NCBI RefSeq assembly: GCF_009455635.1
Contig: NZ_QPER01000002.1
Span: 434,001 to 498,000, forward strand
Source: Paraburkholderia agricolaris
Lineage (GTDB): Bacteria; Pseudomonadota; Gammaproteobacteria; Burkholderiales; Burkholderiaceae
DNA: 64,000 nt
Direction: 5' to 3'
Within the stretch, counting starts at the first letter, position 1; every line of letters starts with the position of its first letter. A program made the translations under genes and the position numbers. This document shows positions 34,645-44,502 of the stretch, one piece after another. The notes below the pieces were generated by a model. It did not search any database. It was not told where the DNA came from and was given only the letters and a program-made list of their open reading frames with translations.

Positions 34645-36318
34645 ATGCAATACAACCGTCGTTCGAAGAACATCACGCAAGGCGTGGCACGCTCCCCGAA
34701 CCGCTCGATGTACTACGCACTCGGCTATCAGAAGGACGACTTCGACAAGCCGATGATCGGCATCGCCAACGGTCACTCGACCATCACGCCATGCAACGCC
34801 GGCCTGCAGCGTCTGGCCGACGCGGCGGTGGCCGCAGTCAAGGGTGCCGACGCGAATCCACAGATCTTCGGCACGCCGACGATCTCGGACGGCATGTCGA
34901 TGGGCACCGAAGGCATGAAGTACTCGCTGGTATCGCGCGAAGTGATTGCCGACTGCATCGAGACGTGCGTGCAGGGGCAATGGATGGACGGCTTGGTCGT
35001 GATCGGCGGCTGCGACAAGAACATGCCCGGCGGCATGCTCGGCATGTTGCGCACCAACGTGCCGAGCATCTACGTGTATGGCGGCACGATCCGTCCGGGC
35101 AACTGGAAGGGCACCGACCTGACCATCGTGTCGTCGTTCGAAGCGGTGGGCGAATTCACCGCCGGCCGGATGTCACAGGAAGATTTTGAAGGGATCGAGA
35201 AGAATGCGTGCCCGTCCACGGGTTCGTGCGGCGGCATGTACACCGCCAACACGATGAGCTCGTCGTTCGAAGCGCTGGGCATGTCGCTGCTGTATTCGTC
35301 GACGATGGCCAACCCCGACCAGGAAAAGGTCGATTCGGCCGCCGAATCGGCGCGCGTGCTGGTCGAAGCGGTCAGGAAGGACCTGAAGCCGCGCGACATC
35401 GTCACGAAGAAGTCGATCGAAAACGCCGTGGCCGTGCTGATGGCAACGGGCGGCTCGACCAACGCGGTGCTGCATTTCCTCGCCATCGCGCATGCGGCCG
35501 AAGTGGAATGGACCATCGAAGACTTCGAGCGCATGCGCAAGAAAGTGCCGGTGATCTGCAACCTGAAGCCGTCGGGCCAGTTCGTCGCGACGGATCTGCA
35601 TAAGGCGGGCGGCATTCCGCAAGTCATGAAGATTCTGCTCGACGCAGGTCTGCTGCACGGCGATTGCCTCACGATCACCGGCAGGACGATCGCCGAAGAA
35701 CTGAAGGACGTGCCGGGCAAGCCGCGTGCCGATCAGCAGGTGATCTTCCCGATCGAGCAGGCGCTGTACAAGGAAGGCCACCTCGCCATCCTCAAGGGCA
35801 ATCTGGCCGTTGACGGCGCAGTCGCCAAGATCACCGGCCTGAAGAACCCTGTCATTACCGGCCCAGCCCGCGTATTCGACGACGAGCAAAGTGCACTGGA
35901 AGCCATTCTGGCCGACAAAATCGTCGCCGGCGACGTGGTCGTCCTGCGCTACCTCGGGCCGAAGGGTGGCCCCGGCATGCCGGAAATGCTCGCGCCGACC
36001 TCGGCGATCATCGGCAAGGGGCTCGGCGAAAGCGTCGGCCTGATTACCGACGGCCGTTTCTCAGGTGCGACGTGGGGCATGGTGGTCGGTCACGTCGCGC
36101 CGGAAGCGTTCGTGGGCGGCACGATCGCGTTCGTGCAGGAAGGTGACTCGATCACGATCGACGCGCACAAGCTGCTCCTGCAACTGAATATCGACGACGC
36201 CGAACTGGAACGCCGCCGCGCCGCCTGGCAACAGCCGAAGCCACGCCATATACGAGGCGTGCTGGCCAAATTTGCGGCGCTGGCAACGCCAGCCGACAAG
36301 GGCGCAACGACCGGTTAA
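34645..36318 (+). CDS. ilvD: Dihydroxy-acid dehydratase
   Basis: A 557-residue Fe-S dehydratase. Cluster and active-site cysteines are in [17 protein letters not shown] and [14 protein letters not shown]; the C-terminal GRFSGATWG is conserved. It normally makes 2-oxoisovalerate and related oxoacids for branched-chain amino acids and pantothenate. Codon use is more biased (GAA/CTG/CCG) than in neighbouring genes, as expected of a highly expressed housekeeping-type gene. Whether it serves biosynthesis or the upstream catabolic operon (an IlvD/Edd-like sugar-acid dehydratase) is open; sequence favours true IlvD. AAGGAA precedes the ATG. Confidence 0.92.
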   Translation: MQYNRRSKNITQGVARSPNRSMYYALGYQKDDFDKPMIGIANGHSTITPCNAGLQRLADAAVAAVKGADANPQIFGTPTISDGMSMGTEGMKYSLVSREVIADCIETCVQGQWMDGLVVIGGCDKNMPGGMLGMLRTNVPSIYVYGGTIRPGNWKGTDLTIVSSFEAVGEFTAGRMSQEDFEGIEKNACPSTGSCGGMYTANTMSSSFEALGMSLLYSSTMANPDQEKVDSAAESARVLVEAVRKDLKPRDIVTKKSIENAVAVLMATGGSTNAVLHFLAIAHAAEVEWTIEDFERMRKKVPVICNLKPSGQFVATDLHKAGGIPQVMKILLDAGLLHGDCLTITGRTIAEELKDVPGKPRADQQVIFPIEQALYKEGHLAILKGNLAVDGAVAKITGLKNPVITGPARVFDDEQSALEAILADKIVAGDVVVLRYLGPKGGPGMPEMLAPTSAIIGKGLGESVGLITDGRFSGATWGMVVGHVAPEAFVGGTIAFVQEGDSITIDAHKLLLQLNIDDAELERRRAAWQQPKPRHIRGVLAKFAALATPADKGATTG

Positions 36319-36339
36319 TGTCTTTGCGATGAGCCTGGG

Positions 36340-36367
36340 GTTCCGTGGTGAGTCTTTGCCACGGAAC
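36340..36367. terminator. Hairpin after ilvD
   Basis: GTTCCGTGG (36340-36348) and CCACGGAAC (36359-36367) form a perfect 9-bp stem with a 10-nt loop, 21 nt beyond the ilvD stop. There is no U-run, so this is a structured 3' end rather than a classical intrinsic terminator. Confidence 0.45.
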
Positions 36368-36446
36368 ACGGGCACGATTGATCGCAGCGCGACTCGTGGC
36401 ATGTGTCGAGCGCGTCGATGAACGCGCTGTATTGAGGAGGTGAGCG

Positions 36447-36926
36447 ATGGCGAAACATGAACTGGATGAAATCGACGTCAGAATTCTCGAGGAACTACAG
36501 CATGACGGTTGTATAACGAACGTCGAACTTGCATCGCGCGTCAACCTGTCGCCGTCACCCTGTCTCGCGCGCGTGAGGTCGCTCGAATCGCGCGGCATCA
36601 TAAAGCAACGTGTCACGTTACTAGGCGCGGAGCAGCTTGGACTCAACGTGAACGTATTCATCCAGATTTCGCTCGACAAACAGGTGCGCGACGCCCTCGA
36701 CACGTTCGAACGTGCCATTCGAGGTCTACCCAACGTCATGGAGTGTTACCTGATGTCCGGTGACGCGGACTATCTCATTCGCGTCCTCGTCCGTGACGTT
36801 CATGCGCTCGAGCGGCTCATCGTGGACCAATTGACGCGCATCCCCGCTGTGTCGAATATCCGCTCAAGCTTCGCGCTGAAACAGGTGATGTATAGCACCG
36901 CACTACCCGTCACGTCCGTGCGGTAA
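36447..36926 (+). CDS. Lrp/AsnC family regulator
   Basis: A 159-residue Lrp-type protein. The N-terminal helix-turn-helix is [20 protein letters not shown] and the C-terminal RAM ligand domain is seen around [27 protein letters not shown] is an unusually strong ribosome site. It lies downstream of ilvD on the same strand and may sense an amino acid or oxoacid and control the ilvD/hydroxyacid oxidase genes. Confidence 0.88.
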   Translation: MAKHELDEIDVRILEELQHDGCITNVELASRVNLSPSPCLARVRSLESRGIIKQRVTLLGAEQLGLNVNVFIQISLDKQVRDALDTFERAIRGLPNVMECYLMSGDADYLIRVLVRDVHALERLIVDQLTRIPAVSNIRSSFALKQVMYSTALPVTSVR

Positions 36927-37062
36927 GGTCTGTTGCATCGTGGCGTGCGGCGCATGCTCTGACGAATCGCCCGTTTTGGCACGCTGATGCTGCTCATAAG
37001 GCGGGGGATTCACAGTTCGTGATTGATCCGCGCGAAGTGGGCCACGATAAAACAGGTCGTGA

Positions 37063-37527
37063 TCAGCGAGATCGGTCGCCGGCGGAACTCGCGCGGCAAC
37101 TTCAATTTGTCGCGTCACTGACCCGCACGCAACGACGCCGTTCGCCATCGACTACCAGGCGATCCTGGGCATCGGCGCGTCTTACACACTCGGTAACCTG
37201 ATCATGGCCGGCGATTTTAGCGACACGACGTTCCACGGGTTTGGCCGCTCGTCGTCGATGAAAGTCTTCGAACCCGGTGTGCGATATCAGATGACGCCGT
37301 CGCTTTCGTTTGTTTCAGCCTATCGGTACACCATGTTCGAGGGACACCATTGGCATGAGGTCGCACTGGCGACACATTATCTGCTGTCGAAGCGGACCGA
37401 ACTCTATACGTCGGTCGACTGGATGCGTGCGTCGGAAGGTGTGGATGCGGTGATCGGCTACAGCTTTACGCCGTCGACTACGCGCAATCAGACGGCTGTT
37501 CGGGCGGCAATACGCCACGTCTGGTAG
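37063..37527 (+). pseudogene. C-terminal remnant of a Gram-negative porin
   Basis: The open frame from the in-frame stop at 37060 reads through AIDYQAILGIGASYTLGN and on to YLLSKRTELYTSVDWMRAS and NQTAVRAAIRHVW. This is the characteristic C-terminal third of Burkholderia-type trimeric porins, ending in an aromatic residue. The signal peptide and N-terminal two thirds are missing, and there is no ribosome site at the internal ATG (37204). It is a truncated, probably dead gene; the preceding ~130 nt contain nothing recognisable. Confidence 0.65.
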
Positions 37528-37690
37528 AAGCAGGCTCGTTGCGCGGGGAGATATGGGCTAGCCGCGAGCGCAAGCGAAACTCTGACAGTACACGTTCGTG
37601 GCTGAACCTTCCCGCGGTCCGATTGGGGCGGCTGGCTCGCAAGGCGTCTCGGTATAATCACCCAACCCTTCCGAGACCGGAGACCGACCT

Positions 37691-38443
37691 TTGTCGAGCA
37701 TTGCGAAACTGCTGTCCATCCTCGAACTTCTGTCCGAGGTCCGGCCCGTCCTTTCCGCCGAGGACGCCGCCGCCGAACTGGATTGCTCGGTGCCCACTGC
37801 CTACCGCTATCTGCGTGAACTAGTCGAGTCTGGCATGTTGCAGCGGTTTGTCGGTGGTGAATATGGTCTCGGTCCGCGCATCATCACGCTCGATTACCAC
37901 TTGCGTGTCTCTGATCCACTGCTGAAAGCCGGTCAGCCAATCATGCGCGAGCTCGTCGAGCATTCGGGATTCGACGCCGTCATGTCGCGTTGGTATGGCA
38001 ACGATCTCGTCGATACCCATCGCGAAACGCACGACCTTACGCTTGATCTGCGCTATGGCCGGGGCCGCCCACGCCCGCTCTTCCTGGGCGCGGCGCCCAA
38101 GGCGATTCTCTCGACCTTTCCCAAGGCGAAGCTCGCCACATTGTTCGAGCAGTACCCCGCAGATATTTGCGCAAGCGGTCTCGGCGACTCGCTCGAAACA
38201 TTCCGGTCCAGTCTGCTAAAGATACGCCGCGCCGGGTTCTATCTGTCGAAGGGCGAACTGGAAGCGGGCGTTTCGGCCATCGCGTCTCCGCTCTTCGTCG
38301 ACGCATCGGGTGAAGCCGTAGCCGCGCTTGCACTCGTCGTGCCCGATCACCGCCTCGAGTTCGTGAACCAGGAGCGGATCGCGGGCGCCGTAAAGGAGGC
38401 GGCCGCGCGCATTTCGGCTCGCGCGAGTCAGCTTGAACTGTGA
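37691..38443 (+). CDS. IclR family regulator
   Basis: A 250-residue IclR protein with an N-terminal winged helix (EDAAAELDCSVPTAYRYLREL) and a C-terminal effector domain. The start is TTG at 37691 with GGAG 8 nt upstream. IclR proteins commonly activate or repress aromatic catabolism operons. It converges on the VOC dioxygenase, and the VOC/FAH divergent promoter region at 39117-39260 carries a dyad that could be its site. Confidence 0.88.
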   Translation: MSSIAKLLSILELLSEVRPVLSAEDAAAELDCSVPTAYRYLRELVESGMLQRFVGGEYGLGPRIITLDYHLRVSDPLLKAGQPIMRELVEHSGFDAVMSRWYGNDLVDTHRETHDLTLDLRYGRGRPRPLFLGAAPKAILSTFPKAKLATLFEQYPADICASGLGDSLETFRSSLLKIRRAGFYLSKGELEAGVSAIASPLFVDASGEAVAALALVVPDHRLEFVNQERIAGAVKEAAARISARASQLEL

Positions 38444-38549
38444 GCAGCGCCCCGATTGACTGTTGACTGCGTGCGGTCTATCTGTTTACCGGTTGTGGGC
38501 CAGCCCGCGCTCGGTGTTTGCATGGAGGGTATGGTCGGCAACACCTCCC

Positions 38550-39116
38550 TCATGCAATGCCCATGCGAGCGGCCATTTCTCTCTCCCAATCCTTGCGTGG
38601 CCGGAAACCGGGCAGCGTGCGCGCGTGCCGCTCGACGTCCGCGAGCAGTTCGGCGTCTGGCAGCGTGAAGTCGACCGGCATCCGCATTGGTTGATCGACG
38701 TACCACGGCGTGTCAATGAATATCTCCAGCCGGTTGCCTTCCGGGTCGCGCGCATAGAACGAAATCGCGTTGCCGTGCGTAACCGGCGTGATCTCCTCCA
38801 TCTCTTCCTCCACGAAGCGCCGATGAAAGCGCTTGAGCGTGGCGAGGCTGTCCGCTTCGAATGAAATCTGATTGATCGGGTTGAAGGGTAGCGTCTCGGG
38901 CCGCCCGCTCGCCAGCACGATCTGATGATGGACCGCCGGGTCGCGGCTTAGAAACACGAGAGCAACCGGACCGCGCGGCGTCGGCAAGGTGCCGCGGTCC
39001 GTGACCGTGAATTCGAGCACCCGTGTGTAGAAGTCTTCGACCCTGGCCATATCGCATACATAGAAACCCATGTGGCTCAGTGAGAGGCCTGTTCGTCTAA
39101 CGTTCGGTAGAGACAT
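38550..39116 (-). CDS. VOC-family (glyoxalase/extradiol dioxygenase-like) protein
   Basis: A 188-residue protein with the vicinal-oxygen-chelate fold. LSHMGFYVCDM supplies the first metal His, a mid-region VHHQIVLASG the second, and ARDPEGNRLEIFID the Glu. It resembles small type I extradiol dioxygenases and catechol-like ring-cleavage proteins. AAGGA lies 7 nt before the ATG at 39116; the 30-codon extension is rejected. It is divergent from the FAH hydrolase, so a hydroxylase, ring cleavage, then hydrolase order with the genes at 40173 and 39261 is plausible. Confidence 0.83.
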   Translation of the reverse strand: MSLPNVRRTGLSLSHMGFYVCDMARVEDFYTRVLEFTVTDRGTLPTPRGPVALVFLSRDPAVHHQIVLASGRPETLPFNPINQISFEADSLATLKRFHRRFVEEEMEEITPVTHGNAISFYARDPEGNRLEIFIDTPWYVDQPMRMPVDFTLPDAELLADVERHARTLPGFRPRKDWEREMAARMGIA

Positions 39117-39183
39117 GCTGTCTTCCTTGGTAGTGATAAACCCTGGCAAAAATCGGATTGTGTGTCGCTTGTTTGTGAGTGTA

Positions 39184-39200
39184 TTATCAAATAACGATAA
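39184..39200. promoter_or_regulatory. Dyad in the VOC/FAH divergent promoter
   Basis: TTATC and GATAA are 5-bp inverted arms with a 7-nt spacer in an AT-rich divergent intergenic region. IclR is the likeliest ligand because it is the nearest regulator, but the match to known IclR operators is not strong. Confidence 0.35.
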
Positions 39201-39260
39201 ATGCACAAGAAAAATGTCGAAATTTAGAGATTGGGTTCACACTTTTATCAACGGAGCATC

Positions 39261-40112
39261 ATGAAACTCGCCAGCTTTTCTACCCAGCAACACCAGTCGT
39301 TCGGTGTCGTCCGCAACGGATCCGTGTTCGACCTGCGCAAGCGCCTCGACGGCCAATACGTCGATCTCAAGGCACTGATTTCAGCCAACGCGTTCGCCGA
39401 GGCACAGCGCGTAACGAGTGAGGGCGAGGGCGACTATCCCCTCGCCGAAGTCACACTCGAACCGGTCATTTCCAATCCGCAGCAGATCTTTTGCGTCGGT
39501 TTGAACTACGCAGAGCACGTGAAGGAAACCAATCGCGAGACCACGGAGAATCCAGTGATCTTCATGCGTCTGCCGGCGTCGCAAGTGGGCGCGGGCCAGC
39601 CGATGCTGCGTCCGCCAGAGTCCATGCAGTTCGATTACGAAGGTGAGATCGCAGTGATTATTGGGCGCGGCGGGCGTCGTATCGCCGAGGCCGACGCGTG
39701 GAACCACATCGCTGGCTATAGTTGCTATAACGATGGATCGATCCGCGATTGGCAGCGCCATACGGGTCAATGGGGTCCCGGCAAGAATTTCTTCCGCACG
39801 GGCGCGTTCGGACCATGGATGGTCACGAGTGACGAGATCGAACCGAACGCGGTCATGACGCTAGTCACGCGTCTAAACGGTGTGGAAGTGCAGCGCGCCA
39901 CCACCGAAATGCTGATTCATGGCATTGCGAAACAGATTGCCTATCTCTCTACCTTCACGCCGCTGTTTCCCGGCGATGTGATCGTCACCGGCACACCCGG
40001 CGGCGTGGGTGCGAAGCGCAATCCACCGCTTTTTATGAAAGCCGGCGATGTGGCCGAAGTCGAGGTCGACCGCATCGGCACGCTTTCCAATCCGATCGCC
40101 GACGAAGCGTAA
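39261..40112 (+). CDS. Fumarylacetoacetate hydrolase family protein
   Basis: A 283-residue FAH-fold enzyme. Metal-binding motifs are in FCVGLNYAEHVKET and FDYEGEIAVIIG, plus GYSCYNDGSIRDWQRHTGQWGPGK, cut here for length; the C-terminal TGTPGGVG is conserved. Family members hydrolyse or decarboxylate C-C bonds in ring-cleavage products (HpcE/MhpD-like, 2-oxo-hepta-enedioate). GGAG lies 5 nt before the ATG at 39261. It starts a plus-strand operon with the MhpA-like hydroxylase and the MFS permease. Confidence 0.88.
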   Translation: MKLASFSTQQHQSFGVVRNGSVFDLRKRLDGQYVDLKALISANAFAEAQRVTSEGEGDYPLAEVTLEPVISNPQQIFCVGLNYAEHVKETNRETTENPVIFMRLPASQVGAGQPMLRPPESMQFDYEGEIAVIIGRGGRRIAEADAWNHIAGYSCYNDGSIRDWQRHTGQWGPGKNFFRTGAFGPWMVTSDEIEPNAVMTLVTRLNGVEVQRATTEMLIHGIAKQIAYLSTFTPLFPGDVIVTGTPGGVGAKRNPPLFMKAGDVAEVEVDRIGTLSNPIADEA

Positions 40113-40172
40113 GAACGAGCGCGCCGCTTGCCTTGGCACGCGGCATCGTCAACCCTGATGCAGGTAAATGTG

Positions 40173-41717
40173 ATGAAGGATTTCGTCGAGACTTCGGCGA
40201 GCGCGGCGCCGGAATATGATGTTGCGATCATCGGCTTCGGACCGACGGGCGCGACCCTCGCCAATCTGCTCGCGTTGCGCGGCTTGAAAATCGTGGTGTT
40301 CGAGCGCGACAAGGACGTCTTCGTCCTGCCGCGCGCCGTGCACTTCGACGCTGAATGCATGCGCGTATTTCAGACCATCGGCATTGCCAACACAATGCTG
40401 CCCAATCTATTCGTCGGCCCCGGCATGAAGTTCGTGAACGAAGACGGCGAACTGCTGATCGACTGGAGCCGGCCGTCAGGCATCGGCCCGCACGGCTGGT
40501 GTGCGAGTTACAAGTTCCACCAGCCGGACCTCGAACGCGCGCTGCGCGCTCAGCTCGCAACGAGCGGATGCGCGGACGTACGCCTGCGCCACGAAGTGTT
40601 TGCTCTCGACGAGCACCACGGCGGCGTACGCATCCGTTTCGAGGACACGGCGCAAGGGCGCATTTCGCATACGACGGCGCGTTACGTCGTGGGATGCGAC
40701 GGCGCGCGCTCGACGGTGCGCCGCTTTCTCGGCACTGAACTGGCCGATCTGAAATCGCACGAACGTTGGGTCGTGGTCGACGTGCTGCTGGAGCGCGAGC
40801 GCCCCGACCTCGGCGACTACTCGATCCAGTATTGCGATCCTGGTCGCCCCATCACCTACACCCGCGGCCCGCACAACCGCCGGCGCTGGGAAATCATGGT
40901 GATGCCGGGCGACGACGAGCGCCGCATCGCTACATCGGACTGGATCTGGGAACGCCTCGCGCGCTGGATCACGCCCGTCGACGGTCAGCTTGAGCGCTCA
41001 GCGATTTACACGTTCCATTCGGTGATCGCGCAAGGTTGGCGACGTGACCGCTTGCTGATCGCGGGCGACGCTGCCCATCAGACGCCGCCGTTCATGGGGC
41101 AGGGCATGGCGGCGGGCATCCGCGATGCGTCAAATCTCGCGTGGAAGCTCGCCGATGTGATTGAGGGAGCATTGCCCGAGTCGCTGCTCGATACCTATGA
41201 AAGCGAACGTCAACCGCACGTGAGGGAGTTCATCGAAACGGCCGTGCAGCTTGGCGCTGTGATTCAGACGACGGATCGCGATGCGGTTGCCGCGCGCGAT
41301 CGCGAGATGACTGCGGCTATCCGTGAGTTCAAAACACCGCAACCGCGTCTTGGCGTCGGCTGGCACGCAGGGGAAGCCGGTGGGCAGATTGGAGCGCAGC
41401 CGTCGCTTGTCGATGGCTCACGTCTCGACGATGTGGTCGGCTACCGCTTTGCGCTGGTCGCCGAGGAAGCGGTCGCGCAGCACGCCTACCAGGCAATGAC
41501 TGACACGGAGCGCAAACGGATCGCGATTATCCCGGCCACGGTCGGTGCGTTGCGCGAATGGCTGGCTTCGGGATTGGCTTCGGCGGGCGCGGGCGCCGTG
41601 CTGCTGCGCCCCGACCGTTATATCGCCGGAGTCGCGAGTGATATGGAGGGCGTGGACGCGCTGCTCAAGCGCGCGGGTGCCCATTGCGGATCTGTGCAGC
41701 GGGACGAGGCGGCGTAA
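40173..41717 (+). CDS. FAD aromatic hydroxylase (MhpA-like)
   Basis: A 514-residue flavoprotein monooxygenase. The FAD motif is IIGFGPTGATLAN and the GD box GDAAHQTPPFMGQGMAAG, typical of MhpA, 3-(3-hydroxyphenyl)propionate hydroxylase. FDAECMRVFQ is also MhpA-like. The enzyme adds an ortho hydroxyl to a phenol to make a catechol. There is no close mhpB gene; the VOC protein at 38550 is the candidate cleavage enzyme. The start is uncertain: ATG 40173 gives MKDFVETSAS, while 40158 is an alternative and no site is strong. Confidence 0.85.
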   Translation: MKDFVETSASAAPEYDVAIIGFGPTGATLANLLALRGLKIVVFERDKDVFVLPRAVHFDAECMRVFQTIGIANTMLPNLFVGPGMKFVNEDGELLIDWSRPSGIGPHGWCASYKFHQPDLERALRAQLATSGCADVRLRHEVFALDEHHGGVRIRFEDTAQGRISHTTARYVVGCDGARSTVRRFLGTELADLKSHERWVVVDVLLERERPDLGDYSIQYCDPGRPITYTRGPHNRRRWEIMVMPGDDERRIATSDWIWERLARWITPVDGQLERSAIYTFHSVIAQGWRRDRLLIAGDAAHQTPPFMGQGMAAGIRDASNLAWKLADVIEGALPESLLDTYESERQPHVREFIETAVQLGAVIQTTDRDAVAARDREMTAAIREFKTPQPRLGVGWHAGEAGGQIGAQPSLVDGSRLDDVVGYRFALVAEEAVAQHAYQAMTDTERKRIAIIPATVGALREWLASGLASAGAGAVLLRPDRYIAGVASDMEGVDALLKRAGAHCGSVQRDEAA

Positions 41718-41822
41718 TCGTCGGCGGAGCGGTCCGGCAGCCGGCCGCTTCGTATAGTCGCGGGCACCGGGCAGAGATTCCGATGTGCCGTATGAGCCGT
41801 TATATAACATTCAGGAGAACAA

Positions 41823-43154
41823 ATGGAGACGAAACCCTCGCGCATACGTGTCGCGGCATCAACCGGCACGCCTGGCCTGAACCGCGCCCAATGGAAGATG
41901 ATTCTGATCGCGAGCCTGGGCGGATCGCTGGAGTTCTACGATTTCGTGATCTATGGGTTCTTCGCCCATTACATCGCCGCCCGTTTCTTTCCCGCTACCG
42001 ATCCACTCGTCAGCATGTTGCTGGCGTTCTCGGTGCTGGCTATCGGATACGTCATCAGGCCTGCGGGCGGCATCGTGCTCAGCAGCCTCGGCGACCGCAT
42101 GGGCAGGCGCCCTGTGTTCATCGCTTCAATCGTTATCATGACTTCGGCGACTATCTGCATTGGTCTGCTGCCAGATTACGCGCAATGGGGCGTTGCCGCG
42201 CCCATCGCGCTCATCACGCTACGCGTGCTGCAGGGCTTCTGCGTGGGCGGTGAAATGCCCGGCGCGATCACGTACGCGGTGGAAGCAGCGCCGCACCGCG
42301 CGGGCCTTGCGGCGGGCGTGATCATCTGTGCGGTCAACACCGGCGTCATGCTCGCGACGATCGTGAACCTTGTCGTGCAATCGGCACTCTCGCCCGCCGA
42401 CGCAGCCAATTACGGCTGGCGCATCGCGTTTCTCGTGGGCGGTCTGTGCGGTGTCGTGTCCTATTTGCTGCGCCGCAATCTCGACGAGTCGCCCGAGTTC
42501 AAGCAGATGCACGGCGCCGTCGTCAAACAGCCGTTTCGCGAGACCCTGCGTCATCATCGCGGGCCGGTGGTGGCCGGCGCTCTCTCGATCGCCGTGATGG
42601 CGGGTTTCAACGGCGTGCTATATGGGCACATGCCCGCGTATCTGATCGAAACGCTGCACTACCTGCCACGCGAGGCCGCGGTGGCTCAGAACGCGTATCT
42701 GGTCGTCAGCTCGGTAGGCCTTCTCGGCGCTGGTTGGGCGGGAGATTATGTGCCGCGTCGTTATTTGCTGCGTTTTTCCTGCGTATTGCTCGCCGCGCTA
42801 GCGTGGCCGTTCTACAGCGCACTCGCTGCGCACACCACGAACCTCACGCTGCTCTTCGTGCTCGCCGCGCTGGTGTTTTCGCTTGCGAGCGGGACATGGG
42901 CCGCGGTACTTGCGGACTTCTTTCCAGTGCAAATCCGTTTCAGCGGTATTGCGCTTGCGTATAACGTTTCCGTGCTCGTGTTCAGCGGCTTTGCCCCGCT
43001 TCTGTGCGCGACCTTCATCCGCGCGACTGGCTCGCCTGCAGCGCCTGCGTGGTACGTGACCGGCTGTGCTCTCGTCACGCTGGTTGCAAGCCTTGCGCTA
43101 CGTGCGTCCTCGCGTGTACCGCAACCGGGCGCCGGCGTCACGCAAACCGGGTGA
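41823..43154 (+). CDS. MFS metabolite:H+ symporter
   Basis: A 443-residue 12-TM major facilitator protein of the MHS/AAHS type, with SLGDRMGRRP as the motif-A loop and an N-terminal SLEFYDFVIYGFFAHYIA typical of MHS members. It probably imports the aromatic or carboxylic substrate of the FAH/MhpA operon. CAGGAGAACAA precedes the ATG. A strong rho-independent terminator follows at 43223. Confidence 0.9.
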   Translation: METKPSRIRVAASTGTPGLNRAQWKMILIASLGGSLEFYDFVIYGFFAHYIAARFFPATDPLVSMLLAFSVLAIGYVIRPAGGIVLSSLGDRMGRRPVFIASIVIMTSATICIGLLPDYAQWGVAAPIALITLRVLQGFCVGGEMPGAITYAVEAAPHRAGLAAGVIICAVNTGVMLATIVNLVVQSALSPADAANYGWRIAFLVGGLCGVVSYLLRRNLDESPEFKQMHGAVVKQPFRETLRHHRGPVVAGALSIAVMAGFNGVLYGHMPAYLIETLHYLPREAAVAQNAYLVVSSVGLLGAGWAGDYVPRRYLLRFSCVLLAALAWPFYSALAAHTTNLTLLFVLAALVFSLASGTWAAVLADFFPVQIRFSGIALAYNVSVLVFSGFAPLLCATFIRATGSPAAPAWYVTGCALVTLVASLALRASSRVPQPGAGVTQTG

Positions 43155-43222
43155 TCTGGCGTTTGCTGCGCGCCAACCTGGCTCGCTAAACTCATGCATT
43201 CGATATTTAGCCGGCAATCGCA

Positions 43223-43252
43223 GGGCGAACCCGCAAGGTTCGCCCGTTTTTC
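43223..43252 (+). terminator. Rho-independent terminator
   Basis: GGGCGAACC and GGTTCGCCC form a perfect 9-bp GC-rich stem with a CGCAA loop, followed by GTTTTTCTTT. It lies 68 nt after the MFS stop and ends the FAH-hydroxylase-permease operon. Confidence 0.9.
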
Positions 43253-43497
43253 TTTGAGGGCGATTGAATCGCCCTGTTCAAGTCGCCACGACCGTTCACC
43301 CCAGCCTCCAAAGCGAGAATGCTGGCGGCAGCGCTGGATGAAACGCCTGCTCTAGTCGGCGCGATACGTGCTGCAGCGATGCGAGGGAATGCGTCGACGC
43401 TATTTCCGAGATTGCAGAAGCAGGCGTGCTGGTGCGGAAATACCGGTGCCGAGGGAGCAATGCCTCCAAGGAAATCGATTCGACTCCCTACGCTGCG
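43253..43497. other. Gene-free stretch between terminator and AKR stop
   Basis: About 245 nt without a supported gene. Short frames exist but have no start, ribosome site or family match. It may hold an old gene remnant that I cannot identify. Confidence 0.4.
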
Positions 43498-44502
43498 TCA
43501 ACCAACCCGGCGACCTTCGATCGGATACCCCGGATCTGTATACCCCGGCGTCGACGCATGGCCGGGCGGCACCAGGCTATCGACAAACTTCTCGTCTTCG
43601 GGTCCCAGTTCCACATTCAGCGCTTGAACATAGCTGTCCCAATGTGCCTCGGTGCGAGGACCGGCGATAGTGGAGCTGACGAATCGGTTCTTGAGCACCC
43701 ACGCCACGGCGAAGGCAATTGAATTCGTACCGCGTGCCGCGGCATGAGCCGCGAGCTTCTGCGCGATCGCCAGCGATTCGGGGCGCCATTCGGTCTGCTG
43801 GATGCGCTTGTCGCCGCGCCCCGCGCGCGAGTCGGCCGGCGGTGCGCCATCCAGCGCATATTTGCCGGTCAGTACGCCACGAGCAAGTGGGCTATAAGGT
43901 ATGACGCCGAGACCATAGTGTGCCGCCGCGGGCAATTGCTCGATCTCGGCGGTGCGATCCACCATGTTGTAGAGCGGCTCGCTTGCGACCGGCCGATCGA
44001 TGCCGAACTGATCGGCCAGACGCACGATTTCGGCGATGCGCCAACCGCGGAAGTTAGACAGGCCGAAGTAGCGAACCTTGCCCTGGCGAATCAGGTCGCC
44101 GATCGCACGTACGGCTTCGTCGAGCGGTGCGTCGAGTAACGCGCGATGGAAGTAGAGAATGTCGATGTAGTCCGTGCCCAGGCGTTTGAGGCTTGCATCG
44201 ACTGACTGAATGATCCACTTGCGCGACTGCCCCTGTTCGTTAGGGCCTTGAGTGGTCGGGTAGCCGAACTTCGTGGCGATCACCCAACTGTCGCGTTGCC
44301 CGGCGACCGCGCGTCCCACGATCTCCTCGGAACGGCCGGCGTGGTAGACGTCCGCCGTATCGATGAAATTGACACCCTGATCGAACGCCTTGTCGATGAT
44401 GCGCTTCGACGTGGTTTCGTCCGTTTCGCCGCCGAACATCATCGCGCCCAGACACAGGGGCGAAACTTTAAGGGCGCTGCGGCCCAGATATCGATAGTCC
44501 AT
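43498..44502 (-). CDS. Aldo/keto reductase
   Basis: A 334-residue AKR. The tetrad is recognisable: Asp and Tyr in DTADVYHAG, Lys in WVIATKFG and His in YFHRA. The NADPH-binding end is rich in Arg/Ser. It reduces aldehydes or ketones in the cytoplasm. It is divergent from the CMD-domain lipoprotein; a perfect 19-bp dyad lies in the gap and a LysR gene follows the lipoprotein, so the three genes probably form a regulon. Confidence 0.9.
   Translation of the reverse strand: MDYRYLGRSALKVSPLCLGAMMFGGETDETTSKRIIDKAFDQGVNFIDTADVYHAGRSEEIVGRAVAGQRDSWVIATKFGYPTTQGPNEQGQSRKWIIQSVDASLKRLGTDYIDILYFHRALLDAPLDEAVRAIGDLIRQGKVRYFGLSNFRGWRIAEIVRLADQFGIDRPVASEPLYNMVDRTAEIEQLPAAAHYGLGVIPYSPLARGVLTGKYALDGAPPADSRAGRGDKRIQQTEWRPESLAIAQKLAAHAAARGTNSIAFAVAWVLKNRFVSSTIAGPRTEAHWDSYVQALNVELGPEDEKFVDSLVPPGHASTPGYTDPGYPIEGRRVG

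Noticed and set aside
36340..36367. Classical rho-independent terminator after ilvD
   Set aside because: The stem is strong but the U-run is absent, so it is called only a hairpin.
43253..43497. Possible gene remnant after the terminator
   Set aside because: No frame gives a recognisable family; left as an unannotated gap.
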